Shown here in pieces: positions 7,768 to 16,483 of a stretch of DNA of 64,000 nt. The stretch is taken from NCBI RefSeq assembly GCF_928392795.1, contig NZ_CAKMTJ010000005.1, positions 1 through 64,000 on the forward strand. Reading direction: 5' to 3'. This DNA comes from Rothia nasimurium (lineage in GTDB: Bacteria; Actinomycetota; Actinomycetes; Actinomycetales; Micrococcaceae). The notes beneath the pieces were generated by a model. It searched no databases, had not been told where the DNA came from, and saw only the letters and a list, made by a program, of their open reading frames with translations. A program made the position numbers and the translations under genes. The first letter of the stretch is position 1; every line of letters starts with the position of its first letter.

Positions 7768-9033
7768 GTGAAAGAGAAAATTACCAACATCGGCATCCCG
7801 CTCGCTCTCATCGTTCTTATCGCAAGCATTGTCGCTGCCGCCATCATTAAACAGAGCTCCATCGAACAAGATGAGGCTGTCGCAGTTACCGTTCCCGTTA
7901 CCCTCACCACCTCGGAACAAGCCCGCCAAGCCTCTATCGGCCTTATCGTCACCATCGGCAATGAAAATGCTGAAGGATCAGAATGGAACGATGCGGCTTC
8001 TGGCGCGAAAGTCGCCGTTGAACGTTTCAACAGATCGGGCGCACACATCTCACTTATAACCGAGGACGATCGGGGCACCGCTGACGGCGCTACTCAGGCT
8101 GTAGAGACGCTAGCTCACCAAGGCGTTTCAGGCATTATCATCGCTTCACGCGGCCAGCATATAGAACCTGCACTCCAAAAGGCACAGGAGCTAGGCATTG
8201 CCGTTATTCTCCCTTACGCCCCAAGTGCTCATGAAGCCTGGTCGTTGCAACCAGCCGACGATGCTCTACACACCTTGATGAAGACTCACACCGCCTCAGC
8301 CCAAAAAATAATCCGTATAGACCAACAAAACTTTGTAGGCCTTGAGATACCAGCTGAAGAAACCATCACCGTGGACAGCTCCACAGACATAGCTCAGCTG
8401 GCTCGAGACATCACAGAACAAACTGCGGAGCTTGGTGACGCCGCCAGTATCTTTATCAACACAGATTCGTATATGCAGGCACGAGTTCTGCGAGCCCTCC
8501 AAGAAGCAGGTACCCGCGCTGAAGTTATCCTAGGCTATGAAGCCACCAGCCCAGCATTCAACGAAGCCTTCATGAAGGATAACGACTCAACCGTTATCAA
8601 CGCCTTAAGCCTTGGCTACAATACGGGCGACTCCGTTGCCCTACAAGCAGACGGCCAAGGGCGTTCTATGTCAGCCTACCTTCAGATGGTGAAAATCTTA
8701 GCGGAGTCCCCCGAAACAACAAATGCCTTAGGCGACCAAGCATTCAGTGAAACTGCTATAGCAGCAGATTCGCGAAGCCACGATGCAACGGTTGCGCTAA
8801 TTCGAGCTGTAGAACATGCTGGTACCACTGAAGCTAAGGCTGTAAAAAAAGCAATGACGGACCTTGAACTAATGGCATCAGACGGAATCACAGGCCCCAG
8901 CCTTAGCTTCGTCCAACCATATGCAGTAACAGCCGATCCGCTAATTCTCTCACCAACCGTAGGTGATGTGAACCTGCGAATTCCGGGTGAAAACAGCTAT
9001 ACCCCAATTATCTGGTTTGATATGACCGAATAA
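7768..9033 (+). CDS. Membrane-anchored periplasmic-binding-protein-like protein (Leu/Ile/Val-binding fold)
   Basis: This 421-aa protein has an N-terminal hydrophobic helix (IPLALIVLIASIVAAAII) without a lipobox or clear cleavage site, so it is probably anchored by it. The rest resembles the type 1 periplasmic-binding fold (Peripla_BP_6): ASIGLIVTIG, a central AASGAKVAVERFN helix, GVSGIIIASRG, and a C-terminal lobe ending in a YTPIIWFD strand. There are no ABC permease or ATPase genes beside it. It lies between the lipoprotein and the FHA-FtsK ATPase in one operon (GTG start 2 bases after the previous stop, GAGGA just upstream). It may therefore sense a ligand or act structurally for that machine. 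Fold call is fairly good; role is inferred. Confidence 0.72.
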   Translation: MKEKITNIGIPLALIVLIASIVAAAIIKQSSIEQDEAVAVTVPVTLTTSEQARQASIGLIVTIGNENAEGSEWNDAASGAKVAVERFNRSGAHISLITEDDRGTADGATQAVETLAHQGVSGIIIASRGQHIEPALQKAQELGIAVILPYAPSAHEAWSLQPADDALHTLMKTHTASAQKIIRIDQQNFVGLEIPAEETITVDSSTDIAQLARDITEQTAELGDAASIFINTDSYMQARVLRALQEAGTRAEVILGYEATSPAFNEAFMKDNDSTVINALSLGYNTGDSVALQADGQGRSMSAYLQMVKILAESPETTNALGDQAFSETAIAADSRSHDATVALIRAVEHAGTTEAKAVKKAMTDLELMASDGITGPSLSFVQPYAVTADPLILSPTVGDVNLRIPGENSYTPIIWFDMTE

Positions 9034-9088
9034 AAAACAATCGTTTCTGCTATCCCTATCACTCTCAAGCTCAAGGTAAACAACCTGC

Positions 9089-12000
9089 ATGCGCATTCAC
9101 ATTAATATTGATTCTCTTAACATCTCGGTAGAAATAGATAGCTGGCGCAGTAGTACAACTCTCAAAGAACTTGTCGAAGCTGTAGGAGGCCCGCAGCTAG
9201 CTGATTCTGAGAGTCTCTTTATCGATACGCACGCAGCTATACTTTCAGAGACACTCGATAAATTACCCCTGCTTGAAGGGTCGCGTATTTCGCGCTCTCC
9301 CATACCCAAAGCAGCAGATCTTTCTGGTTGGATTGTGAGTGTCAGCGGTGGCACCCATACCGGAGTCGTAAAACCTGTCACCCGTACCCGACCTATGGTT
9401 TTTGGGCGCTCAAACCAAGCAGATATCACCCTGCCAACCGAAAGCGCATCGTGGGAGCACTTCACCGTGGTTCTTACCCAGGCTGGCTTAGAAATTAAAG
9501 ATAGTGGCTCAACCAACGGAACCTATCTCAACGGTGAAAAGCTCCCGGCCTACAAAACGATTACTCTCAGCAAAGCCGCCGAGGTGCAAGCTGGAGGAAC
9601 AACTCTCTTCTTCCAACCCAACGCGCAAGACCACGAGTCTAAGGCGCCTATACCAGGTAGTCTCAATAACCTGACACCGGCGAGAACTGCCCCCTTCAAC
9701 CGCCCACCAAGACCTGCTCTGCCTGAACTGCCCCCGCAAGTAGCTGCCCCCCAACGCCAGAGCGTCACTGAAAATACTCGTTTCAATGTCGCAATGGTGC
9801 TGGCCCCTATCGTCATGGCAATTGCGCTCGTCGCCATCATGGGCAACATCAAATTCGCAGTATTTGCGCTGCTGAGTCCTCTCGTTATGATCGGTACCTG
9901 GTTTGAAGGAAAACACCGATACAAAAAAGAACTAGCGGCTGAAGAAGAACGCTTCACCCAAGCTCTCGAAAAATTTAAACAAAACTTAGAAGAGGCCGCT
10001 GACGCTGAACGCACACGGCGTGAAGAGCTTACCCCCGATAACGCGTCTATCCTACGTCGCAGCTCGGTGCCCACCACCCAGCTATGGCAGCGGCGCTTTG
10101 ACTCCGCAGACTTCTTACTTACACGTATCGGAACCGGCAATAAGCCGTGGAAACCTGAGCTTGAATCACGCGCTAACCCTGATCTAGAGGACGAAGTCAA
10201 AGAAATTTATGACGCCTTTGAACTTAAAGGTGCACCCCTTATGGCGAACCTCAATAGGGGAGGAGTTGTAGGTATCGTAGGCGATAGAGAAGGAAGCCTG
10301 GCTCTAGCGCGCAGCCTCGTCACCCAGCTAGCAACCCATATCGGTCCCGCAGACCTCACCCTGGGAATTTTCTGCGATAAAGGTAAAGAAGACGACTGGG
10401 GATGGGCCTCATGGCTACCCCATACCCGTCAGGCAGGCAACGTATCTGGCGGCCGATGGATGGCTTCGGGACGGCAACAAAGTACCGAGATGCTTCGCGG
10501 CATCCACCAAACCATCGAAGGTTTCATAACCCCTGCCGTAGTTCTCGTCTTAGATTCTGAAGTACTTACAGAAGGCCGCGACGCCCCTGCCCGCGACCTG
10601 CTAGGGTACGGGCGTCAGACACCCACCAAAGCTTTGGGGCAGGGAACTCAACAAGCAGATCATATTGTCTCTGGGATTGTACTTGCGCACTCTGAACAAC
10701 AGCTACCTGCATCATGCACCAGTATCGTACGGGTACGAAAAGACGCTGAAGCTGATATCTTTGAGCCTGCAACCCGAACTCTGCTTGAAGACATTGTTCT
10801 AGCTGGGCTTGAGCTAACAGAAGCTCGTGCCGCAGCAATGCGTCTAGCACACTTTGAAGATCCCGAACTCATCATTCCGGGCGCTGCGCTACCCCGCCTG
10901 GTCAGAGCACCTGAACTCTTCAACTTAGCTCCAGCAACTTCCGAGAAAGTCCAAAAGCTCTGGAAGGCTAAAACTGGAGTCTCCGCCCCTATCGGCATAG
11001 GCGATGATGGGGAAGTCATACTCGATATTGTGAAGGATGGTCCGCACGGCCTCGTGGGAGGAACCACTGGATCAGGCAAGAGTGAATTTCTGCGCACCTT
11101 CGTGGCAGGTTTAGCTGCCCGCAACTCGCCTGAAGAGTTGAACTTTATCTTGATTGACTTTAAAGGTGGGGCTGCCTTCAAAGCCTGCGAACGGCTCCCA
11201 CATACTATCGGCACCATCAGCAACCTTGATGAACAGCTTGCAGACCGCGCTCTACGGGCTTTGGACGCTGAAATGCACCGCCGCCAGGTACTCTTCTCAC
11301 AGGCAGGTGAAGGTGTCGACAATATCAAGGATTACATGGCAACCAACCCGCCAGAACCTATGCCTCGCATCCTCCTCGTCATTGATGAGTTCGCCATGCT
11401 CGCTAAAGATTTTCCCGACGTCCTCCAATCCTTGGTTAACGTTGCGGCAGTCGGGCGCACCCTGGGCGTCCATATGATTCTTGCGACCCAGCGACCTGCC
11501 GGCGTAGTCAACGACGATATCCTCGCCAACACAAACCTCCGAGTAGCCCTGCGCGTGCAGAGCAAAGAAGACTCATCCAACGTTATCGGGGTACCTGATG
11601 CTTCAGCTATTGAACGAAGCCAAATGGGCCGTGCCTACGTCAAACTGGGGCAAGAAGATATCAGTGCTGTACAAACGGCCCTCGTGACAGGGCAAACCCC
11701 CTTAGAAGGCACCAGCCAGCTAGAAATCCGTGAATCCAGCATCTTTGGCATACCCCTTAAACCCCTCATCGAAAAACCCAAGATTCTCTCTGAAGAAAAT
11801 GACCTTGACCTTCTTATCGATGCCATCTGCCAAGCACACGAAGAACTTGCCATTAAAGAACCTCGCCAGGTTTGGCCAGAAGCATTGGATCGTCGAGTTG
11901 CATTAGATGGCTTCTCCGCTCCCATCACCACAGGTCTCGGCAAAACACAACAAACAGTGGGTTCCTTTACCGGAACTCAACTACATATAGCTCTGGCTGA

Positions 12001-13387
12001 CCAGCCACATTTACAACGCCAGGTCCCTGCTGGCTGGGACCTGTCTCAGGGAAACCTCTTACTGATTGGTATCCCCGGCAGCGGAACAACCACCACCCTT
12101 GCTTCTCTTGCCCTGACCTCTACACGCCATCGGTCGCCCTCTGAGCTTGACCTTCTTATTCTCGACCTGGGGCATGGGGGACTCTCAGACCTGAAACTGT
12201 TACCGCATACCGTCGCATACGTAGGGCACGGCGTCCGAGCAAAAGAACAACGGGTTCGCTTTATGCGCTTTCTTCAAGAAGAACTGGAGCGGCGCAGAGC
12301 AAGTGCAGAGACCAGCAAGCCCATGCTGATCCTTATTGACGGATTAGCTAGCTTGCGAGATGAGTACGATGACTATGACGGTCAGGTACTGCTCAACCTA
12401 CTTTACCGAGCCTACACCGAGGGCCCTGCTCTCGGTATGCACTTTGCCGTAGCAACCCCTCGTATCAAAACTATCCCTATTGCCATGGATGAGGTAACAA
12501 CCCAGAAGTGGCTCTTTAGGCTTGCTGACATGTATGACTACTCAGGTCAGGGTGTCAAGGGAAAGAACATACCTGCCCCGGTTCCTGGGCGCTGCGTTAA
12601 CAGTGAAGTACTACTCCAAATGCATGTTGCTACCCCCGACACCTCACTTGGTGAAGCGGTGAGCAAGGTTCAGCAAATGTGGCATATGGCTGAGCCTAAA
12701 CCTGAAGTTATTGGCCAGCTCCCTGATTCCATTAGCGTAGATGAATTAGGAGCCCACGCAGATCTTTCACAGGAACCGTGGCGTATACCGGTTGGCTTGG
12801 GGGAGCAAGACCTCCGCCCTGTGTTCTTGGACGTCTATGAAGGGGAGCATATCCTTGTGGCAGGCTCTGCCCGCTCGGGCAAATCAACTATGCTCCTTGC
12901 CTTCAAGAAAATCCTAGAACAAGCGCATACAGCAGAGGGCAGTGAAGTGCCTGATATATGGGCTATCTGTTCCCGCCGGTCCCCGCTGGCGTCAGCAGAC
13001 TTTGACCATCTGGCGGTGGGCGAAACTGAAATTCCAGCGCTCACAGCACAACTGCGTCTCATCACCCGGCCTACCGTCTTGCTCATTGACGATGCAGAGA
13101 ACTTTGCAGATGGAGACAGATCTATCGGAAATCTCGTAGATAATCCACCAGCAGGGCTTTGCATTATTGCGGCAGGGAGGTCTGACGAATTGCGAACCCT
13201 CTATAACCACTGGACAAAGAATCTACGAAAGGCAAAATGTGGCATTTTGCTACAGCCTAACGTAGATATGGATGGAGATCTACTGGGCGCTAAAATCCCC
13301 CGAAAGTCACCGGTTGAACTGACACAAGGGCGTGGTTACTCGGTTTCGAATGGGAACGTAAAGCTAGTTCAGGGTGTGCATCCCTAA
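9089..13387 (+). CDS. FHA-FtsK/SpoIIIE ATPase, EccC/EssC-like (type VII secretion)
   Basis: This 1432-aa protein has the EssC/EccC build. Residues 1-75 may be a small ubiquitin/YukD-like domain. An FHA domain follows (about 105-165: FGRSNQADI, SGSTNGTYLNG), then two short membrane helices (about 230-270). After a degenerate nucleotide-binding segment (about 390) come three FtsK modules. Module 1 has an intact Walker A (GGTTGSGKSEF, about 657) and Walker B (ILLVIDEFA). Module 2 has GIPGSGTTTT (about 993), lacking the Walker lysine. Module 3 has GSARSGKST (about 1258) and VLLIDDAE. Such proteins recognise and drive export of WXG100 substrates. It ends the three-gene operon and is followed by a strong terminator. 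No EccB, EccD, EccE, mycosin, EssA or EssB homologue is seen nearby. Confidence 0.88.
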   Translation: MRIHINIDSLNISVEIDSWRSSTTLKELVEAVGGPQLADSESLFIDTHAAILSETLDKLPLLEGSRISRSPIPKAADLSGWIVSVSGGTHTGVVKPVTRTRPMVFGRSNQADITLPTESASWEHFTVVLTQAGLEIKDSGSTNGTYLNGEKLPAYKTITLSKAAEVQAGGTTLFFQPNAQDHESKAPIPGSLNNLTPARTAPFNRPPRPALPELPPQVAAPQRQSVTENTRFNVAMVLAPIVMAIALVAIMGNIKFAVFALLSPLVMIGTWFEGKHRYKKELAAEEERFTQALEKFKQNLEEAADAERTRREELTPDNASILRRSSVPTTQLWQRRFDSADFLLTRIGTGNKPWKPELESRANPDLEDEVKEIYDAFELKGAPLMANLNRGGVVGIVGDREGSLALARSLVTQLATHIGPADLTLGIFCDKGKEDDWGWASWLPHTRQAGNVSGGRWMASGRQQSTEMLRGIHQTIEGFITPAVVLVLDSEVLTEGRDAPARDLLGYGRQTPTKALGQGTQQADHIVSGIVLAHSEQQLPASCTSIVRVRKDAEADIFEPATRTLLEDIVLAGLELTEARAAAMRLAHFEDPELIIPGAALPRLVRAPELFNLAPATSEKVQKLWKAKTGVSAPIGIGDDGEVILDIVKDGPHGLVGGTTGSGKSEFLRTFVAGLAARNSPEELNFILIDFKGGAAFKACERLPHTIGTISNLDEQLADRALRALDAEMHRRQVLFSQAGEGVDNIKDYMATNPPEPMPRILLVIDEFAMLAKDFPDVLQSLVNVAAVGRTLGVHMILATQRPAGVVNDDILANTNLRVALRVQSKEDSSNVIGVPDASAIERSQMGRAYVKLGQEDISAVQTALVTGQTPLEGTSQLEIRESSIFGIPLKPLIEKPKILSEENDLDLLIDAICQAHEELAIKEPRQVWPEALDRRVALDGFSAPITTGLGKTQQTVGSFTGTQLHIALADQPHLQRQVPAGWDLSQGNLLLIGIPGSGTTTTLASLALTSTRHRSPSELDLLILDLGHGGLSDLKLLPHTVAYVGHGVRAKEQRVRFMRFLQEELERRRASAETSKPMLILIDGLASLRDEYDDYDGQVLLNLLYRAYTEGPALGMHFAVATPRIKTIPIAMDEVTTQKWLFRLADMYDYSGQGVKGKNIPAPVPGRCVNSEVLLQMHVATPDTSLGEAVSKVQQMWHMAEPKPEVIGQLPDSISVDELGAHADLSQEPWRIPVGLGEQDLRPVFLDVYEGEHILVAGSARSGKSTMLLAFKKILEQAHTAEGSEVPDIWAICSRRSPLASADFDHLAVGETEIPALTAQLRLITRPTVLLIDDAENFADGDRSIGNLVDNPPAGLCIIAAGRSDELRTLYNHWTKNLRKAKCGILLQPNVDMDGDLLGAKIPRKSPVELTQGRGYSVSNGNVKLVQGVHP

Positions 13388-13394
13388 CATAAAG

Positions 13395-13431
13395 AATTAG
13401 GGCTACAGGTGTTGCACCTGTAGCCCTAATT
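13395..13431. terminator. Bidirectional terminator between convergent genes
   Basis: A perfect 17-bp inverted repeat with a 3-base loop starts AATTAGGGCTAC and closes GTAGCCCTAATT. It lies between the ATPase stop (13387) and the stop of the convergent lipoprotein gene (13433). Confidence 0.85.
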
Positions 13432-13432
13432 G

Positions 13433-13927
13433 CTATCTACTCATTCCTACGGTTACCGCACAGTATGTGGTCGGGTAACTTTGGTTTTCATTTTCTGCCT
13501 GAGTCTGCCAGGCTACAACTTCACCGTCAACAAGAATTTCACACTTAATTTCGGTGGCACCGCCGTTTGAAGGATTATCTGCCTGGATACTCCACCTGCT
13601 AGTGACGTTGGGTATCGTCACCTCGAAAGGGGTAGCTTCAGCGAATTTCTCAGTAACCATATTCCCGTCTGCATCATCGTAGGCTACGCGGTAGGCTCCG
13701 TTAGCGGTGACCCTGGCCGTAATATTTGAGCCTTCAGGGATATCCTGAATATGGGTAATCGTGTCTTCGGTCTCGGTGGGTGAAGGAGTAGGGGACTCTG
13801 AGACGGAAGAGCTCGCTACTGCTGATGGGCTTGCGGTGTTAGAAGAAGTAGCTGAATCGGTGCTATTACCGCATGCTGTGAACGCTAACAGGGAAAGTGC
13901 CGCAAAAGCGACAGGGAGCTTTTTCAT
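13433..13927 (-). CDS. MmpS-like small lipoprotein
   Basis: This 164-aa protein has a lipoprotein signal (LSLLAFTACG), a Ser/Thr/Pro linker and a compact beta-rich domain. The domain shows the MmpS-type pattern: a strand ending YRVAYDDADG, a P-x-E-V-T-I-P strand, WSIQADNP, then IKCEILVDG and YCAVTVG with two Cys. MmpS proteins assist MmpL lipid exporters in mycobacteria; no MmpL is near, so only the fold is suggested. It is convergent with the ATPase gene across a shared terminator. The exact role is unknown. Confidence 0.65.
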   Translation of the reverse strand: MKKLPVAFAALSLLAFTACGNSTDSATSSNTASPSAVASSSVSESPTPSPTETEDTITHIQDIPEGSNITARVTANGAYRVAYDDADGNMVTEKFAEATPFEVTIPNVTSRWSIQADNPSNGGATEIKCEILVDGEVVAWQTQAENENQSYPTTYCAVTVGMSR

Positions 13928-14036
13928 GATGTCCTACTTAGAAGTTGTGTATGCCGAAATAGCTATGTGTCGTATAGCTCACTAAATACTCTAGTAGGTA
14001 GAGAAACGGGCACTACCGGGTGGGATAATAGACCCC

Positions 14037-15152
14037 ATGCCTAGCGTACTCATCAGACACGGACAAACAGACTGGAACCTCGTTCACAAGCTCCAGGGGT
14101 CCAGCGACATCCCCCTCAACGACACCGGCCGCGCCCAGGCGCTTGCCGCCGCCCACAACGTGCTTGAATACGCCAAGGCCCAAGCGGACGCCCACCCCGG
14201 CTTCACCTGGCACGGCGTCGTCACTTCCCCCCTCTCCCGCGCCGCAGAAACCGGTGCCATTATCGCCGACGAGCTGGGCCTACCCGTCCTCGGCTCCTAC
14301 CCGGGTCTAGCAGAACGCTCCTTCAAAGACCTCGAAGGCGTGCAGAACAACCCCGCCCTCTGGGAGACGGTAGAAAACGAAACCGCAGATATCGAACCCC
14401 TTACCGACTTCCTTGCCCGCGTTGAAGACGCCCTCGACCAGGTTGAAGCCGACTACCCGGGTCAGAACCTGATTATCGTGGTGCACGGCATGCTGATTTC
14501 CCGCCTGCAAACCGCCCGCACCGGCCAGAAAGTGCTGGTGCCCCACAACGGTGAGGTGGTGCCCCTGGCACCTGCCCGCCGGGCGTCCTCTATCATGCTG
14601 ATCCGCCACGGCCAGACCGACTGGAACAAGGCCCATCTCATGCAGGGCTCCAGCGATATTCCCCTCAACGACACCGGCCGCGCCCAGGCCCACGAGACCG
14701 CTGCCTCTCTTAGGGCTCGGGGTTTCGAGTTCGATGTGGTGGTGTCGTCCCCGCTCTCCCGCGCCCACGAGACCGCAGAAATTATCGGCGCAGCCTTCGG
14801 TCTGACCGTCGACCGCACCTACGACGACCTGGTCGAACGCGGCTACGGCGAAGCCGAAGGGCTCGACATTTCAGCCGAGGCCCGCAAGGAACCCGACGCC
14901 TACTACAGCGGCGTTGAAAGCGAACGCTCCGTCTACCTGCGCGGCATCAAGGTGCTGCGCCAGATTGCCCGCGACTACCCGGGCCAGCGCGTCATCGCCG
15001 TCTCCCACGGCTCCCTGATTCGCCGCGCCCTCTCTGCCACCTACGGCCGCGAATTCGGCACTATCGCCAACGCCGAACCCTTCGAAGTTGACCTGCCCGG
15101 TTTGGCCCACTGGCTAGAGGCCAAGGAACCCCTGCTGGTAGGTAAGCCCTAG
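14037..15152 (+). CDS. Tandem histidine phosphatase (two phosphoglycerate-mutase-like domains)
   Basis: This 371-aa protein contains two complete histidine-phosphatase domains in one chain. Both begin with the catalytic LIRHGQTDWN motif (residues about 5 and 187) and both repeat GSSDIPLNDTGRAQA. Each has a second catalytic His near its end: VVHGMLISR in the first half and VSHGSLIRR in the second. Single-domain members remove phosphate from small metabolites or proteins; the substrate cannot be read here. The internal duplication looks recent because the first 40 residues of each half are nearly the same. The VanZ-like gene overlaps its stop by one base, so they are co-transcribed. Confidence 0.88.
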   Translation: MPSVLIRHGQTDWNLVHKLQGSSDIPLNDTGRAQALAAAHNVLEYAKAQADAHPGFTWHGVVTSPLSRAAETGAIIADELGLPVLGSYPGLAERSFKDLEGVQNNPALWETVENETADIEPLTDFLARVEDALDQVEADYPGQNLIIVVHGMLISRLQTARTGQKVLVPHNGEVVPLAPARRASSIMLIRHGQTDWNKAHLMQGSSDIPLNDTGRAQAHETAASLRARGFEFDVVVSSPLSRAHETAEIIGAAFGLTVDRTYDDLVERGYGEAEGLDISAEARKEPDAYYSGVESERSVYLRGIKVLRQIARDYPGQRVIAVSHGSLIRRALSATYGREFGTIANAEPFEVDLPGLAHWLEAKEPLLVGKP

Positions 15153-15592
15153 TGGGGCGTATCTTTCTCTGGGGCATCACCTGCCTGTACGTAGCTGCCG
15201 TTGCCTTCATCGTCCTCTGGCCCACCCACGTTGACTCCGGAGAATCGGGCGAAACCCTAGCCCAGATACTTGCGGACGGCCACGCCCGCGGCTGGCTGCC
15301 CAGCTGGTTTGGCTACGGGCAGGTGGAATGGCTGTCAAACGTGGTCATGTTTGTGCCCGGTGGCCTGCTCTTCACCTGGTTGCTGCGCCCGGCCCGCACC
15401 TGGCTCGTGCCCCTGGGCGGTCTGGCCTGTACCTTGGCGATCGAAACCACCCAGCACTTCATGCCCGGGCGTACCAGCTCACCCCTGGACGTCCTCGCCA
15501 ACACCCTAGGGTGTGCTATCGGTTGGGTTTTGGCACTGGCCCTAGTGAAAGTGACCGAAAAACCCAACCAAAACACCGAAATACACCGGTAA
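15152..15592 (+). CDS. VanZ-like integral membrane protein
   Basis: This 146-aa protein has four predicted membrane segments: the first at residues 3-23, then about 60-80, 85-105 and 115-137. It carries the VanZ-family pattern, with WLSNVVMFVPGGLLF, an ETTQHFMPGRTSSPLDVLANTLG loop broken across the membrane, and a conserved Asp and Asn. VanZ of enterococci gives low-level teicoplanin resistance, but most actinobacterial members have no known role. The GTG start overlaps the stop of the phosphatase gene (TAGTG), indicating translational coupling. Confidence 0.82.
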   Translation: MGRIFLWGITCLYVAAVAFIVLWPTHVDSGESGETLAQILADGHARGWLPSWFGYGQVEWLSNVVMFVPGGLLFTWLLRPARTWLVPLGGLACTLAIETTQHFMPGRTSSPLDVLANTLGCAIGWVLALALVKVTEKPNQNTEIHR

Positions 15593-15606
15593 CCGTGGGT
15601 TTTACA

Positions 15607-15636
15607 TTGACGTGCCCACAGAAACCCACATAAAAT
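15607..15636 (+). promoter_or_regulatory. Promoter of the fructose PTS operon, with flanking inverted repeat
   Basis: TTGACG (15607-15612) and TAAAAT (15631-15636) are separated by 18 bases. The GTG/GGTTT arm at 15595-15602 (GTGGGTTT) and AAACCCAC at 15622-15629 flank the -35 and run up to the -10. They could be an operator for the DeoR-family regulator encoded downstream, or a weak terminator for the VanZ gene. Confidence 0.5.
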
Positions 15637-15691
15637 CAACTGTAGATAGGGTCACCCGACCCACCTTCCAGTTGTATAAGGTGATAAACAC

Positions 15692-16483
15692 ATGTTCGCT
15701 GAAGAACGACGTGCCGAAATAGCGAAGCTTGTAGCTTCTGCACGCCGTGTCAACGGCGCAGACCTGGCTAGACGCTACGAAGTCACGATGGAAACCGTCC
15801 GCCGTGACCTAGCAGCCCTCGAAGCTGACGGTAAGCTGCGCCGTGTGCACGGCGGTGCCGTAACCGTAGAGCAGTCGACCTCTGTAGAGTCGTCTATCGC
15901 CCTACGTCAAAACATGAACACCCCCGAAAAACAGAAAATCGCCCTGCGTGCCTACGAGCTGCTGCGCGACTCGGACGCCGGTGCGGTAGTTCTCGACGCC
16001 GGTACCACCATCGAAATCCTCGCCGACCGCATTGCTGCCGCAGATTTCTCCCTCAAGTCAGGCGCCGACCGCCTCATCATCACCCACGCCCTTCACATCG
16101 CCGTGAAACTGGCTGAAGCCGATGGCGTGGTGCTCGATATGGTGGGCGGCCAGCTGCGCAAGATGACCTGGGCCGCTGTTGGTACCCGCGCCGCTGCCCA
16201 CTTCGAAACCATCCGACCCGACATCGCCTTTATCGGCGTGAACGGCCTGGACGCCGAATTTGGGCTCTCCACCCCCGGTCTGAACGAAGCCATCGTCAAG
16301 ACCGCCATCGTCAAGTCAGCCCGCCGCGTGGTGCTCCTGTGCGACTCCGCCAAGTTCGGCCAGGAGTCCCTGGTGCGTTTTGCCGGGCTTGAAGACATCG
16401 ATACTCTCATTACCGATAAAGCGCCCGAAGGCGAACTCGCCGCAGCGCTTGAAGAATCCAACGTAGAGGTGCTCATCGCATGA
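15692..16483 (+). CDS. DeoR/GlpR-family transcriptional regulator of the fructose operon
   Basis: This 263-aa protein has an N-terminal DeoR helix-turn-helix (ADLARRYEVTMETVRRDL) followed by the GGAV hinge. The DeoRC sensor domain carries VVLDAGTTIEIL, TH for the sugar phosphate, and GVNGLDAEFGLSTP. Members of this family in fructose operons repress fruKA until fructose 1-phosphate binds; that ligand is inferred from context. The next gene starts inside its stop codon (ATGA overlap). An AAGG-type ribosome binding site (TATAAGGTGATA) precedes the ATG. The gene heads the operon, so it should control its own synthesis. Confidence 0.9.
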   Translation: MFAEERRAEIAKLVASARRVNGADLARRYEVTMETVRRDLAALEADGKLRRVHGGAVTVEQSTSVESSIALRQNMNTPEKQKIALRAYELLRDSDAGAVVLDAGTTIEILADRIAAADFSLKSGADRLIITHALHIAVKLAEADGVVLDMVGGQLRKMTWAAVGTRAAAHFETIRPDIAFIGVNGLDAEFGLSTPGLNEAIVKTAIVKSARRVVLLCDSAKFGQESLVRFAGLEDIDTLITDKAPEGELAAALEESNVEVLIA

